Shown here: in pieces, positions 24,001 through 36,430 of the stretch
Position numbering within the stretch: the stretch's first letter is position 1
Layout of the letters: every line of letters starts with the position of its first letter
Source: Phoronis australis
Lineage: Eukaryota > Phoronida > Phoronidae
Assembly: GCA_002633005.1 (NCBI GenBank)
Contig: NMRA01000220.1
Location: 64,001 to 128,000 of the forward strand
Reading direction: 5' to 3'
DNA: 64,000 nt
Position numbers and translations under genes: made by a program
Notes under the pieces: generated by a model
What the model was told of the DNA's origin: nothing
What the model saw: the letters and a program-made list of their open reading frames with translations, nothing else
Databases searched by the model: none

Positions 24001-27000
24001 TCCATGGATGCGGAATGTCACAGTTCACCCCTTCCCGGTGGTTCTGAAGGACAAAAAAGGGCGAAGCACAGTGCCACCATTGTACAATCAATATAATCTT
24101 ACCTCACATCTTTCAAAAGCAAGAGTGCAGAATACAGGAATTGGATTAGGTTTGTTGACTAGTATTAAAATCAGGACATCGATGGTAGATAATCAGCAAG
24201 AGACTGTGGGACAAGAGACTGCAAATGCTTAACAGTAGACAAGATTGATATCTGGAGTTGAAACCAATTCTTCATTTTCCCCACAACCAATTTTAATCTC
24301 TTTCCAAAATGTATCCAAACAGTATTTTACATGTTGTTCTTTTCCTGTCAGTTGATCGTCTGTCTGACCTTATAAGGTTGTTGGCCCCAATCTCACAATT
24401 GTGTGGTGTATGCCTATACCAGAGAGCAATTTGTCAGCAGGTTTTTTTTGCTATTTTCATTTTGCTGGTGTGCAGTTCTTTGAGAAACAATTGTTTGCTC
24501 GCAGTTCTTTGAGAAACAATTGTTTGCTCGCAGTTCTTTGAGAAACAATTGTTTGCTCACAGTTCTTTGAGAAACAATTGTTTGCTCGCAGTTCTTTGAG
24601 AAACAATTGTTTGCTCACAGTTCTTTGAGAAACAATTGTTTGCTCACAGTTCTTTGAGAAACAATTGTTTGCTCGCAGTTCTTTGAGAAACAATTGTTTG
24701 CTCGGTTTATAGATTGCATTCGACCTCTTGTATTGCCGTTTCTAACTACTTGTAACACAAAGCCGTAGACAGACGCTCCTTTCCTGATTTCCGTGCCCAT
24801 TAAGTGGATTTCCAAGAAACAGCTTGTAACTTTTTTGTCTGTAAAATTGGGTTGAGGTTCAGTGATCATGTACTTGAACTTGAGACTTCTGCCAATATAT
24901 TGGTGTCAATTAGTTTATGTAGCAGCTGCACCAGGGCAAGTGAACAGCCAGCCACATCTTCTGAAATACCACATTGCCTCTGTGATACTGAGGTATTTAC
25001 CCTCAATGCTGTCTGGTAACTTGCCCTACTATTTTGCACTGCTATCGTGCTAATATTCTTACAGAAAATTCTCTATATTCGTCATTCTATTGCCAAAGAT
25101 TATTACATTTTTGTTGGGCAATGATTTGCAAAATTCTGCCATAAAAATACGAGTCGCATGCTATATATCGTTTTTCACTTGGTCAGATTCAGCTCACAAG
25201 TGTCAGATAGTGGCTCTACCTTTTGGAATGTTGGTCAGTCGTGTAATGTGTTTTTTTGCCTCCACAATAGTGTAGAGTTGCGATATGGGTCTTAAAATTT
25301 CATTTGAATCATATCAGTGTCGGATTGCACTGCGGGTTGAAGAAAAATGGACAAAATAAAAAAAATGTGGTAGATTTGACTCTGCGAAATATAGAACTCC
25401 CCAAAATTAATGAATCAAAATTTTGTTTCTCCTGTCACGATAGCTAATACAGGCAAACTGGTGGCGTAGTGATTCATTTTGGCAAAATTTTTATAGTAAC
25501 TGTAGAATAGCGTTTTCTCCTTGTTAGGTTTTTAGTAAATTCACGTCATCTCTACTCATGGTTGACAGCTACTGTGGTACCTAATGCCACTTGAGGTCAC
25601 ACACGCACCCATTGTGACAAGACATTCTGGGTCATTTTGTACTTATTGGGGTACCCGCATTTTTGCCTAACAGAAGTCACATTATTTATGCAATGATTTT
25701 AGTTTGAAAGTATTTCATTTCCCAGTGGCTCAATGTCTGCCAAGTTCCCAGATAAAATTGCATGAAATTTGGTACGTATTTCTATTGACGGAAGTACGAA
25801 GGTTTGGATTTTTGGACAAATCGAGCTATTGTGGAGTCCCCTTGTGGCAGTTTGGTTATCTTTGCATTTGCTTCAGTTTCTTGGCAGATGTTTACTATCA
25901 TGAAGACCACATTACCTTACCCCTTTCAGACCAATATGATCTATGTTCCTCAACCTAATGGCCTTTTTATTGTTTTTGTGTCTGTTCTTTGTATAGTGTT
26001 CAACGCTTGGCTTGACGCCAAATGCGACGTCGCGAATATCCCAGGTCGCCAAATGAATTCTAAGTTTGCCAGAACTGACGTTGAAATCGTCAACCAAAAA
26101 AATGTCGTGCCGCAGTGTCTCAAAAAATTACACATGGCTCTTCCATTTCCCCCGTTTGTAAAACGCACCATTCAATCTCTTACTCAACTCCTATCCTGCC
26201 AATGAAGAATGCAGACAATTGGGCACACTGGAGTTAGATACCATGTCTCGTTGATGAGCCTCAATACTATGCAAATGTCCCTCACCACACCTGGTCTTGG
26301 GGGAAGGTCAAGGGATACTTCTTGTAATTTTGCCTCTTTTTGGTTGTTTGTTAGAAAATTTCATTAAATAGAATTTGCATAAAAGCTTGCCACAACTTAG
26401 TTACCGTTACATGTACAATGTTGTCAAACTTGTGTATGACTTCATTTCATCAATAACAACGTTTTTGTTTGATATTGATTCTCGAGTAGCGTTTTTAGCA
26501 ATAAAAAATGAATACCCATTGTTTTGAATTCCTTGAATCTCCATGGTGACTAATACGGAAAAAGATTAGAGGAGGAGTACAATGTTCTTCAAGTCATTTT
26601 GTGTCAAAATATGTTTGAGTTTGGTTGTCAATCACATACAACTGTCGTTGACATCAATTTAACATGACTCAGCAGTTTTAGGTATGCCAGACAAGTTTAG
26701 GTTGCATCGAGGTGTATTGTAAACAGATGAAGTTTTAGATTTGTGAAAAATTTAGAAGTTAAAACCTCTTTAAATTTTCTTCAACTTTGCTTTGAAAGAT
26801 GGTGATTAACATTATGAATAACTTATGAGAAATTCACAACGTTTAGTGGAATTATAAAAAATGACACAATAACAAAAGTTTCATGTCATAAGTAACTTTT
26901 AAGGACTTTGACATATGTGAGAATTGCGATGTCATAAGAAAATATCCATGGTAAAATCTCACCAATATAAGACACCATGTGGCAAACAGGTATAATTTTA

Positions 27001-30000
27001 TTTTATTATTTTTTCCTAAATGGTGTACTGTCTCATGTACCAGAATGATGTTTTGGCATATCTAAGTCTGCATCATAGCTACCAAAAATTGCGAGCATTC
27101 ACAACAGTGTTAAAAGCTCTTGAAAATGAAGAAAGTCCAATTTTGGGCAATTTTTTTTCATCTGAGAAAGTCATGGGTGATTTTTTGGGGGGGGGGGGCT
27201 GGAATTAATTTTTTTTTTTAAATGTTTATTACGAAATCTTCAGAATACAATGAATATACATAACCCAGAAAGCACCAAGAGGCATTAGATCAACCAGCTG
27301 GTCCTAGGGGACCAGCATTTCGAATACCCAGCAGAACCACTGATTTCTTAATTGGAGTCGGGGTGTCCATTTGACGCCCTGGTCACCCTCTAGATGAAGG
27401 TCTGACCATACCTAACCTTGCACTCGTTCTGTTTCATGGATAAGGCTCATTCCAAGGTATGTCAATGACCTTGCATTTTTCCCCCTCGGTGATTATTTTC
27501 TGGTGCATGGCCCTGTTACGGTGGTTGATAGCTTTACCAGCGCACTTCACTCTTGGGTCGGGTGTCAAGTCAAAAAATACTTATGTTTGTATTGCATAAG
27601 GTGTCTAAACAAATAGGAACAATGTCAATTCAAGTTTTATTAGAACACCCTGTACCACACTTGAGGATCAGCTTTTGATCATTTGTTCACTCTTGTATAG
27701 TAATTCATGTGACCCCTGGAATGACACAGACAGGTTGCATAAGTTGCAGTTAACATCATTTGCTCTGTCTGTGAACTTAGAAAGTTTTCAAGTGTAGATT
27801 TGTGTATGAATAGATTATGCGGTTATCTCTGTATTTTTATTACCAAAGGTTCATCCAGAATTTCAAAATCGGGCATTCAAAATACCCCCAAGATTAGAAT
27901 CACTTTTAACTCTCCGTTGGTGCAACCAGTGGGGGGATATCCCATCACCCGAAAAAGTCCCCTCCCAGAAGGCACTTTCACCTTTACCCTCTGTTGAGCA
28001 AAGGCCGTGGATTATACAGGTGGTAGCCAATAAACAAAAAATACTGAAACGATCTGCATGGCTCATACTAGTTCGACAATTACAGTTTTCAAGAAAAAGA
28101 TCAACTTTCGACAAAAGTAATGTTATTGTCAAGACATGCGAGGGATCTTAAAACACTAAGCTTACATATGGATGGAATTATTGATACCATGTTTTTGTAA
28201 ATATTATAACCTCACTGTGTGAATGAACATTGTGGGGGAGAATTTGCTCGGTAAAGAAACTTTGGAGTTGGCTAATTATGACGAGTCGGTCGATGGTGTC
28301 ATGTGTGCCATTGAAATTTGATTAATTTCCACTGAAGATTGTCACATTTCTTTTCCAGGTTTCAAATGTCCAGTTTGTTCCAAGATGATTGCTCACGATG
28401 ATATTGAGTGCCACCTAGTAATGTGCTTGACCAAACCAAGAATTGACTACAACGGTGAGATTACCTGGCATTACAAACTGTACTCTCTGTAGTAAATGCA
28501 GTGGATGCAGAGAAAATTTAATTAAATGTGACAGAACTTAAGTTTTAATTTCATTTGCATAATACTGTTTGCTTCTAGTGTTTTAAATGTGAGCAAAACC
28601 AAGTACTGGTAGTTAATGCTTTTTCAACTTTAAGGATATTTGTGAGTGTGCGCTTCTTGTTTTGAAAGCCAGTGTTGTTGGTTAATAATCAATCGTCAGC
28701 AATCTGATGTTTCTCTTTTGGGCAACAAAATTGGATATTGAAATGCCTTGGAACTATTTGTTAGCTTTTAAATTCTTTTCAACCTGTGTTACCCTTGAAT
28801 ATTAAAAAATATTCATTTAAAGTCTTAGTTTTTTCATGTTTCTTAACTTGGAAGCAAATTCTGCTGGAGATAACTTACCATGTACTAAAGTTCTAATGCT
28901 GACTTAGTCATACCAAGTTTGAAGGGTGGTTGTGTGTATGACAGGAAAAATTCAGTAAAATGAAGTTATATTAAGGAATGTATTTTTACCAAAATACTGA
29001 TGTAATCTTCTTGAAGAAACATTAGTACTTATTTAATGGTCCCTTAAATCGCAGATGTAAGCAAAGGTGTTAGGTTGTAAGGTAAGGTTCAAATTTGGTT
29101 CAGAAAATCTTGCGTGTTCGGTATGCCTTTGATCCCTGGATGTCTTTAAGTAAAAATGTGGGGAGCAGTATCGACAGAAGACATATAATACGCAGTCAGG
29201 GGTTGAATTCAAGAACTGGAAGGCTTTGAGAAGGTCTTCAAGGATTTTCTACGCTTTCTGTGAAATTTGAACCTGTCAAAACATGATGGTGATATTGTTG
29301 TAGAATGTGCTCAAATTTGATCTTTGCTAAAATATTTTAGCTCACTTGCTCTTATGGATGAATTAAAACAGCTTATTCATAATGAGCACTTCAGCATTGA
29401 CTTATTTTATTTGAGCAGCTGTTTTGAATTAATCACTTGAAGCCAAATTGTTATTCCACCATCTGTATCTCCCTGAAGAATAACACAGTTCTGGGTCTTG
29501 TTCACTTGGCCTTTCTTGCTGTTGCCATGAACAGCAACAAAAATGAGGGCTAGTCGAAAGTGGTTATTGTTCAAAATATAGTTTTCAGTCATATTGGATG
29601 AAAAAAAAATAGTTGAAATTGAAAAACAATGTGAAGTACAGTTTCACTTGACCTATGGCGAAGAATGTAAGCATTGGTGAGAAGTGCGTAACTAATTTGT
29701 CTGGGCAGAGAATGATGCATTCTGATGCCAGCAGGTCAGACAAGTGAATGTGACAGTTGGACAAGTCATGTTGAAACCTTATTAATTTACAAACCAGTAA
29801 TGTGTCAGAAAGCCCTGTTTGCTGTACAATTATTACTTGTGTTATTTATTGATGCTGATGAGAGTTGCTAGGCTACTATACTCAATAACGTAATGAATCC
29901 TATTTAAACAATACCGTGAATTTCTGCAAACCGTTTCCCACTGAGGTATGTCCATGGGTCGATCTTTGGAAAATATTCCAAGTCTTGGCTGAACCACTAA

Positions 30001-33000
30001 AAGTTTTCAGGGTTTGTAAAGTTTCCCCTTTAATTAGCAGCATCAAATTTATGGTCAGTAATTGGGTCAGTCAGTTGTTTTTGATGTTCATTTTTAATCC
30101 TGTCGTTTCTAGGAATATATAATTTGCTACTGAGCAAATGTCCATCATGTCCCGGCTGCTTTATTTTGTGTTTGCATTTTCCATTTAACTAAGTCCTGCA
30201 TTTTCGAAAACATACTCGAGCTTACTTTTAGGTACCACAAAGGTAAAAATGTGTCGCTTTCTGAATGTACAGGGGTTATTGTCAGAATATTCCCTGTTAT
30301 GACAGTTATGGTAGTGACAAGTGACTTGTATACAATGCGAAATTGCAATAAAATCAGCACACTGCATGTATATGAATTCATGAATAGGTTATCATACATC
30401 ACACTTTATGAAATAGGGGACTGAGTTAAATCACATACTGGTGAGTACAGTAGTTCACCAGTCAAATCCAGTAAACCTATTGTAACAGATTGTTTGCATA
30501 GTTAGTATTAAAGTCTTAACCAAGAGCCATCAGTTGTCAATGTTTACAAAAGCGGTGTCATAGTACTAATCTTTGTTGAGATCTTGATGAACTTTCTTGG
30601 AACCTTTTGGCAATGAGCTGGTATAGCTGGTTGCTTTTGGTACAGCTACTTTTCATGCACTGGACCTGGCACAGTAATTGTACTGTGAATACTGGTTGTG
30701 GTGTTTGGCCACACTGTGTCAGACAACACGATTTGTTTATGCTGTGTGATTTCTTTCTGTGGTCACTACTTGAATGGTATTTTTGAAAGGGTCTGGTGTT
30801 TCTTGTCTTTAGCGGGGGTTGACATGGATTAGCTGACACTGAAGGAGTTGTTCCAGTGTGTAAAGGGGACTGACGCAGAGCAAATTGTTACCGTGGTTAC
30901 AAATTTTGCCACCCGTTTGTGAGGTAGAGCAATTTGCGCCTGAACATCTTGCTCCATGTCAATGATATGTCTAAACACGAAACTGGGGCAAGGCGGAAAG
31001 GATCGTCTCTACTGCGCTTGCCTAATGACCTCTCTCGTCATTTGTAAACATGCGCATGTGCGATCCAGTCTCTCCAGCCTGCAATTTTCGTCTTGCCACG
31101 GTTAGTGAGTTGTGTGTGTAAACGGCTGCTTGACATGGGTCAATTTGCTCCGTGTCAGTTGAGCCGGGCCAAAAGTTGATGTCTAAACAGGACTTTTGGT
31201 ATGAAATGCTGAACTTGGAGAGAATTTCTTTTGTTTATTTTATTGTGTTGCTTATGATTGATGTACTATTGGTGAAAAACTGAAACTGCATCATCTAGAT
31301 TTTTTTGTTCTTTTCAAGGTCGTGTCCTCTGAATAGCTTCTATTTAAAGGTTATGTAGGACATTATTGACAAGTCCATACATTTAGCAGGATACCTACAA
31401 AACTATAGAATTTAATTCAGTAAAAGCATATATTTTATGAAAGTAGAATGTCTGAAGAATTTAATTATTTTTGACTTTTTACCTATTTGCCATTGGGTCA
31501 CATGACCATGTCATTTTTATTAAAATTTTGGAAAAAAAATAGGCACAACCAAAGCAAAACAACTGGATAAATCAGTTGGACAAATTTCGCTTGCTATAAA
31601 TGTTTAAGATATGATCTCAAAGACTATAGAGTTTGTTAAACTTCTAAATTATTGTTTTGTTTTCATCTTACTCTAGTTTTTTTCATAAAGTAAAATCCAT
31701 ATTTTTTACTTGCCCCTCATGGAAAAGTGGAACAATTTCCTAAAATTGTACAAAGCATAGTTTCGGAAAATTGATGACAGTTGACAATGAGTTTCGAACT
31801 GATCTAACTACTGCTGTGTCACCTAGGGGCAATTTAGTTTTTATATTTGCCTCGGTAACAGATTTTCATGAAATTTGGAATATAGGTTTCTATTAAGGAG
31901 GTCACCTTCACATTTTTTGATAGATTTGACATATTCTGCACCACCTAGTGGCCATTTAAAATAAATTGAGTTCGTTTGTTGGCGTCTGCTTCTCTGTTTC
32001 CCTAATTGTTCAAAGAATCATTATGAAAATTGATAGATGTGTTCCTGGTGAGAACGTCACAGCTGTATTTAATTTTGGACAGGTTGGACTACTGTGGTCT
32101 CCCTGGTGGCATTTTTTTTGCCTTGGTGCTGTATCTCCTTAACCTTTTAGCAGATGTGTTCTTGTAAAATTGGCAGCAAATAGTGGCAAGTTTCAGATCA
32201 ATCCAGCTACTGCTTTGCCCCTAGTGACAATTTTATTTTTCACTTTTGCCTCTGCATCTGCAGAGTTATTGATGCATTTTTGTGAAATTTTGCTATTTAA
32301 AAGATTACAATGCCTTTGCATTTTTGGACCGATATTCTGTGCCATCCAGTGGCCATTTTTATGTATCCACATTTACATCAGGACTTGAAAACCTTGAAGA
32401 ACCTTTTGATTGATAACAAGGCTCTTGTTAGTTCGTCACGAGTGTTTTGTACAATGGGCCCAACCATGTAGCATGCGCACGTCTGATGTACTGCAAAAGA
32501 TATTAGACCGCCTCTATTAAAATTTTGTTAGTAAAAAGTTGCTCTCAGGGAGACATCATTACTAAGCTTATTTATAATGGCTTTCATACATCCCTAGAAG
32601 CATACTGCTTGGGGTGCAGTCTTGGATGCATTAATCAACGCTTTGCATTGCTTTTATCTATTTCAGAGGATGTGCTCACTGAAGACAAAGGCGAGTGTGT
32701 CATCTGTTTTGAGGAGTTGATGCAAGGGGACACCATAGCACGTCTACCGTGTCTCTGTGTATATCACAAGGGGTAGGTTAAGTAGTTTAAAATCACGAAA
32801 TTATACGAGAATATTGTAAAAGTGCTTTCTTTGCCATCAGGAAGTTAACTTCACCTGATGTCTTTTGCGGTAACACTTGTCAGTCTTTGAAAAATTAAAA
32901 AAAATTGCCAGACAGTTGTTTTTGTAACTGGAAGGGCTTGTCCTCTATGGGTGGACAGTGTGTTCAGGTAAACGTTCCTAACTTAAGGTGTCTTTCCAGT

Positions 33001-34214
33001 GGTCTGACGCAGCTCAAACACCTTGCAGTGAGAGAACAAACATTCACTGGGTGCTATGGGATTATATAAACAGTTCTCTTTTTGGTATAGAAGTAGAGTG
33101 AGAGTGGTCAAGTGTTCACATGCACATCTCTGACAGATCTTTGGTGTTACAATTGGGCTCCTAATGACAGTTTTCAAAGGAAAACATGTTTAAACCCTGT
33201 AAACAGCATGCTGGCGTTGATTTTACGTTTTCATTTTGACTGTTTTTGTTGTGTCTATAAGGAGGTCCCTTCTTAATCTGCCTGTGTATGAATCAAAAGT
33301 GCAGAGAGAACTTACTGTGGACATTTAGGCTATAGTCCATTACAAGGGTGCTGAATTTTGAGAACCAGTTTGATGTCCATTATTCAGTGGAGAAAACTGG
33401 TTCTCAGAATGCGGGACCCCTGTAAGTGACTATTAACATTCGTGCTGGCGAACCCTTGCTTCACTAGCGCCACTCTCATTGTGAACTTTGTGCTTCCTGT
33501 TATGCCATGTCAGTGATGTTGTTGATTTGATTGACTGGCTTGTACATTTCAACAAGCTTGTAATTGCCTATAGTATACTAATGCTGATTGTCTCAGCTGA
33601 ATGTCGAGTCTTGTCCATGGAGAATATGGAGTCTACGCTTACATGCTTTGGATAATTTGTTAAATGTTTTCACAACTTCACATCTTGGGACTGTTTCTGG
33701 GATTGCTTGGTTGAAATTGTAGTTGGGTGGAAAATAAATGATTTAGAAGCAGTTTTCTAAAATACGCTCGAGAACCGTTGCATACACGTGGTCAATTAAT
33801 ATTAAGTTTTTCAGGAAAAACATGAAGAAATAGTTTGTGTTAATGTGTAATTTAAATTTTTGTCATTGTTGCAAAAATCATATCGTGTGATTTGTGACTA
33901 AATATTCTAAGAAAGTGTCTTACGTTTTATAGCAAAGCCATTACAAACATGATTTATTTAGCAAGATCACATATTTGGCAAAGTATGCAACTCGTTATAA
34001 AGAAGAGTTGACACCATGCCAATTGAGGAGATTTTCCAGCTTATTGTGAGTGTTACCATTGTTTAGTCTTATGAATTAAGGATTGGTGTTGCAACTTATG
34101 AATGCTTGCTGTTCCTTTGTCACTAAAATAAATCTTGATTGCTTGCTTGTTTTCAGATGTATTGATTCTTGGTTTAAAGTCAACAGATCATGTCCAGAAC
34201 ACCCATCAGACTAA
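18020..34214 (+). CDS. ZNRF1/2-like: ZNRF1/2-type E3 ubiquitin ligase (4 exons, complete)
   Basis: Exons: 18020-18350, 28359-28454, 32667-32772 and 34157-34214 (TAA). Phases agree, giving 591 nt, 196 aa. The start MGAKQS fits the family's N-myristoylated Gly2 (vertebrate MGxKQS), which targets the ligase to membranes. A Ser-rich, low-complexity region runs to about residue 105. Exon 2 holds the ZNRF zinc finger: Cys114, Cys117, Cys128, His129, Cys133 (CPVCSKMIAHDDIECHLVMC). Exons 3-4 hold the RING: Cys153, Cys156, Cys171, Cys173, His176, Cys179, Cys190, His193, ending in the family tail SWFKVNRSCPEHPSD. The protein is slightly shorter than human ZNRF1 (227 aa), from a shorter N-terminal linker. 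In vertebrates ZNRF1/2 act on endosomal/lysosomal and neuronal membranes. One pre-duplication gene probably corresponds to both paralogues. I chose ATG 18020 over upstream GTG for the myristoylation motif. Confidence 0.95.
19674..19945 (+). repeat. 91-bp tandem repeat, 3 units, ZNRF intron 1
   Basis: The unit starts CACAATGTGCCAATTCCATG and contains CCCACTTTCCAAACATTG and GTCTGGTACACTCAGATATT. Copies begin at about 19674, 19765 and 19856 with very few differences, so the amplification is recent. Confidence 0.85.
22235..22303. repeat. Small inverted repeat in ZNRF intron 1
   Basis: TTAAATCAGTTCAAC near 22242 pairs with GTTGAACTGATTTAA near 22288, a 15-bp perfect stem around a loop of about 30 bases. 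It could be a solo foldback element. Confidence 0.55.
23927..24232 (+). CDS. 101-codon THAP-like ORF in ZNRF intron 1, probably transposon-derived
   Basis: The ORF starts with ATG and reads KYYFCAVGCNADSRKWDKLD, then KYPWM, VTVHPFP and a Lys-rich tail. The CAVGC...RK...L-KY...FP order matches the fragment at 1814-1945, so the module is a repeat family member. It resembles the N-terminal half of a THAP zinc finger, but the Cys-x2-His pair is not visible in this frame. It may be one exon of a gene or a transposase remnant. Sense matches ZNRF, but the frame does not link to ZNRF exons. Confidence 0.35.
   Translation: MPGKYYFCAVGCNADSRKWDKLDKYPWMRNVTVHPFPVVLKDKKGRSTVPPLYNQYNLTSHLSKARVQNTGIGLGLLTSIKIRTSMVDNQQETVGQETANA
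24474..24705 (+). repeat. 29-bp satellite, 8 nearly identical units
   Basis: The unit is AGTTCTTTGAGAAACAATTG followed by TTTGCTCGC. The eight copies differ almost only at one G/A position (CTCGC/CTCAC). Each unit contains the near-palindrome GAGAAACAATTGTTTGCTC. The periodic open frames on the minus strand are a by-product. Confidence 0.92.
25540..25930 (-). repeat. Old copy of the CCACTAG-motif repeat family
   Basis: Words typical of the family are present in the inverted sense: ATGAAATTTGGTACGTATTTCT, CTTGTGGCAGTTTGG and TTGGCAGATGTTTACTATCATGAAG. The copy is heavily diverged and lies in ZNRF intron 1. Confidence 0.5.
27209..27585 (-). pseudogene. 3' end of a reverse-transcribed message (poly(A) retrocopy)
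   Basis: Read on the minus strand, an open frame of about 45 codons contains DPRVKCAGKAINHRNRAMHQ, then KCKVIDIPWNEPYP, and stops at 27436-27434. A 3' UTR-like stretch of about 200 bases follows, then AATAAA (complement of 27225-27230), then a run of A. This is the signature of a 5'-truncated retrocopy or LINE end. I do not recognise the protein. Confidence 0.5.
31425..31530 (+). repeat. Dispersed repeat, GAAAGTAGAA family, copy 2
   Basis: TGAAAGTAGAATGTCTGAAG, then TTTTGACTTTTTACC and GGTCACATGACCATG, match the blocks at 8640-8790 and (inverted) 41345-41440. Confidence 0.45.
31790..32380 (-). repeat. Old inverted copy of the CCACTAG-motif repeat family
   Basis: Motif remnants occur about every 120-150 bp: ACCTAGGGGCAA (31820), CACCTAGTGGCCA (31948), CCCTGGTGGCA (32100), CCCCTAGTGACAA (32219) and CATCCAGTGGCCA (32343). 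Linker words such as TCATTATGAAAATTGATAGATG are shared with the copy at 34918-36135. It lies in ZNRF intron 2. Confidence 0.6.
33345..33422. repeat. Foldback element related to 41602-41691
   Basis: TTGAGAACCAGTTT pairs with AAACTGGTTCTCA around a loop holding ATGTCCATTATTCAGTGG. The homologous element at 41602 has the same layout and loop (ATACCCGTTATTTAGTGG). Located in ZNRF intron 3. Confidence 0.6.
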
Positions 34215-34917
34215 AGATGGGAAATATTGACGATATCACTTAATAATGTTGGCAAACACTGACTTATTGGAAATGAGTCTCGCAAATCACAGATGCAGAC
34301 GGATACTATATATTTTCTACATACTTGCTGGAGATTATCCGTCGTTGCTGGTTGGAATTTCCAATGATCGTAGCAGTAATTGGAAATATAAATGAAAGAA
34401 ACTAACCAAGATGACTGATCTTTATGAGGTTACAAGCAATAATGAGCATCAAGCAATGGGAAGGCTATGAACCATTGATTTTTGTATTTAGTCTCTGGTT
34501 GTTTTCAGCGCTTTATTATGTATTAATTTTCGGTACTCAGCAGGTGTACCATCATACATTTACCTATTGGTTTGTAACATGAAATGTTATTTCCTTTATG
34601 GGTTTTGATTAAAAAGGGCGGGCGGTAGGTGGAACTATTTTCTTAAGGGGTGATACTGATGTGACCTGATGCAGCACTTTACTAGTTGTGTTGTTTGATT
34701 GTTTTTGTTTAATGCTGAGAGATGTCGTATTTATTACTTGGTTGTTAGAGTGGAGTAGTCTTGCTGTGATTGAAGGGTTTACTTCTATTTTTAGAAACTT
34801 CAGTCGAAGTTGCTGGAAATGTTCGACAAAACTAACACGTGATGCAGTTGTTTTTAGTACTCTAAACTACAGTGTTTGATGCCTCCTTGTGAGTAAAGCT
34901 GTAGAAACTAGGTTTTT

Positions 34918-36135
34918 ATGTGCCCACATATTTATATGTGGGCACATTATGCTGTCATCCCTGTTTATCTTGTGTCCGTCCATCCGCTGCTCTATCTCCG
35001 AAACCCTTTGATGTTTGTTCATGAAATTTTGCACATTTGTTCCTTTTATGGATGGGACGACATGAGCATACTTTCGAACAGATCCAATTACCAGTGTACC
35101 TGGTACCTCTGTATCTTCAAAGGTCCTCAATGGATTTTCATAAAATTTGGTAGGTAGGCATCTATTAGTGAGATGATGCTATCCTCCCGTTTTTGGATTG
35201 ATTCAAGCTATTGTGCATCCTCTAGTGGTCATTTTTACTGTTTTCGAGTCTATTTTTCGGCGTCAGCCCTCTATCAATCCAACCACTCTAAGGATGAAAA
35301 TTGGCATAATATATGTTCCTACTGTGAAGAGGACGGCTGACGACTTCGACTATTATGGTGCACCACCTAGTGGCAGTTTTATTTTTTTGCTCCTGTGGCT
35401 GTATCTCCTAGTAAACCCTCAGCAGCATCTTTATTACATTTAGCAAGTCAAGTGTATTTATATGAAGTTGGCAATGGACGGTGACGGCTTTTGGATGGAT
35501 CCGATGAACGCTGTGCACCATAGTGGCAATTTCATTTTTTTCTGTTTTCCAGCAGGTTTATGATATCACAGTCTCCATCCTTTTTGTTATGGATTCTACA
35601 TATTCTGTACTAACTAGTGGCTTTTTTTAATAATTTTTAGTTTGTTTATTGTCGTCTGCTTCTGTATCTGCCAAACCATGCAAAGGATCATTATGAAAAT
35701 TAACAGATGTGTTCCTAGTGACAAGAGCACGACTGGTGTGGATTTTCAAACGGATCTAACTACTCCGGTGCCCCCTAGTGAAATTTTTTGCTTGTACGGC
35801 TGTATCTTTTAAACCACTTGCAAGATGATTTTGAAATTTTGCAATATTATATTCCTATTTACTTGACAGCAGATGGATGGATTCGAGTACTGCTGTAGTT
35901 CCTGATGGCTTTTGTTTTTTACGTTTGCCTTTGTATGTTTGCAGCTCTTTGGATTTTCATGAAATTTGGCAAATAATTTTGAGACAATGACGACGACAGC
36001 TTCTCATTTTTCTTAGGGTTCAATGCATTCTGCGGCATCTAATGGCCATTTTTTATGATGCAAATAAACACCCCTGGGAGTACACCATTTGCGGTGAAGT
36101 CGTGGGCGCATTTCAACGCACCGCGTTGCTCTTGT
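34918..36135 (-). mobile_element. Near-complete CCACTAG-array element (inverted copy)
   Basis: The left edge is a perfect palindrome, ATGTGCCCACATA/TTTA/TATGTGGGCACAT (34918-34947). The right edge is the inverted start sequence CAACGCACCGCGTTGCTCTTG (36114-36134), itself a hairpin. Between them are inverted CTAGTGG motifs at about 35220, 35366, 35521, 35613 and 35772. No protein frame is conserved. It seems non-autonomous; the class is unknown. Confidence 0.75.
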
Positions 36136-36339
36136 ATACAATTTTATGAGTAGACATAAGCTTCCAGCAGAAATGTGCTTTCAAATGCTTTTCATTAATT
36201 GTGCTGTCTATTTGTTCAGCACAAATGTTTTCATCATGCATGCACCCAGCCTTTAATATGTGGGGGCTCGAATAACTGGCGATGTGGCCCTGTTGCTGAC
36301 AAACAAGCGGTAGGACTAAAAAAATGGGGTACCACCTTC

Positions 36340-36430
36340 ACTGTGCGTCTGCGCCTTTTTAGTGGACTTTTGTCTCGTTATCTCAGCCTTTTTGTTTCTC
36401 TGAGGCGGACCTTTTTGCCCACTTCGCCAA
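36340..36430 (+). repeat. Dispersed repeat with CTTTTTAGTGGAC, copy 2
   Basis: CGCCTTTTTAGTGGACTTTT followed by GTCTCGTTATCTCAGCC and CTCTGAGGCGGACCTTTTT matches the block at 6355-6465. Confidence 0.5.

Noticed and set aside
24457-24869. Repeat protein FLKELRANNCFSKNCEQTIV on the minus strand
   Set aside because: It is the three-frame read-through of the 29-bp satellite and has no start, homology or splice context.
25912-26205. Overlapping ORFs on both strands
   Set aside because: Neither has splice sites in phase with ZNRF, and the region begins in an old copy of the repeat family.
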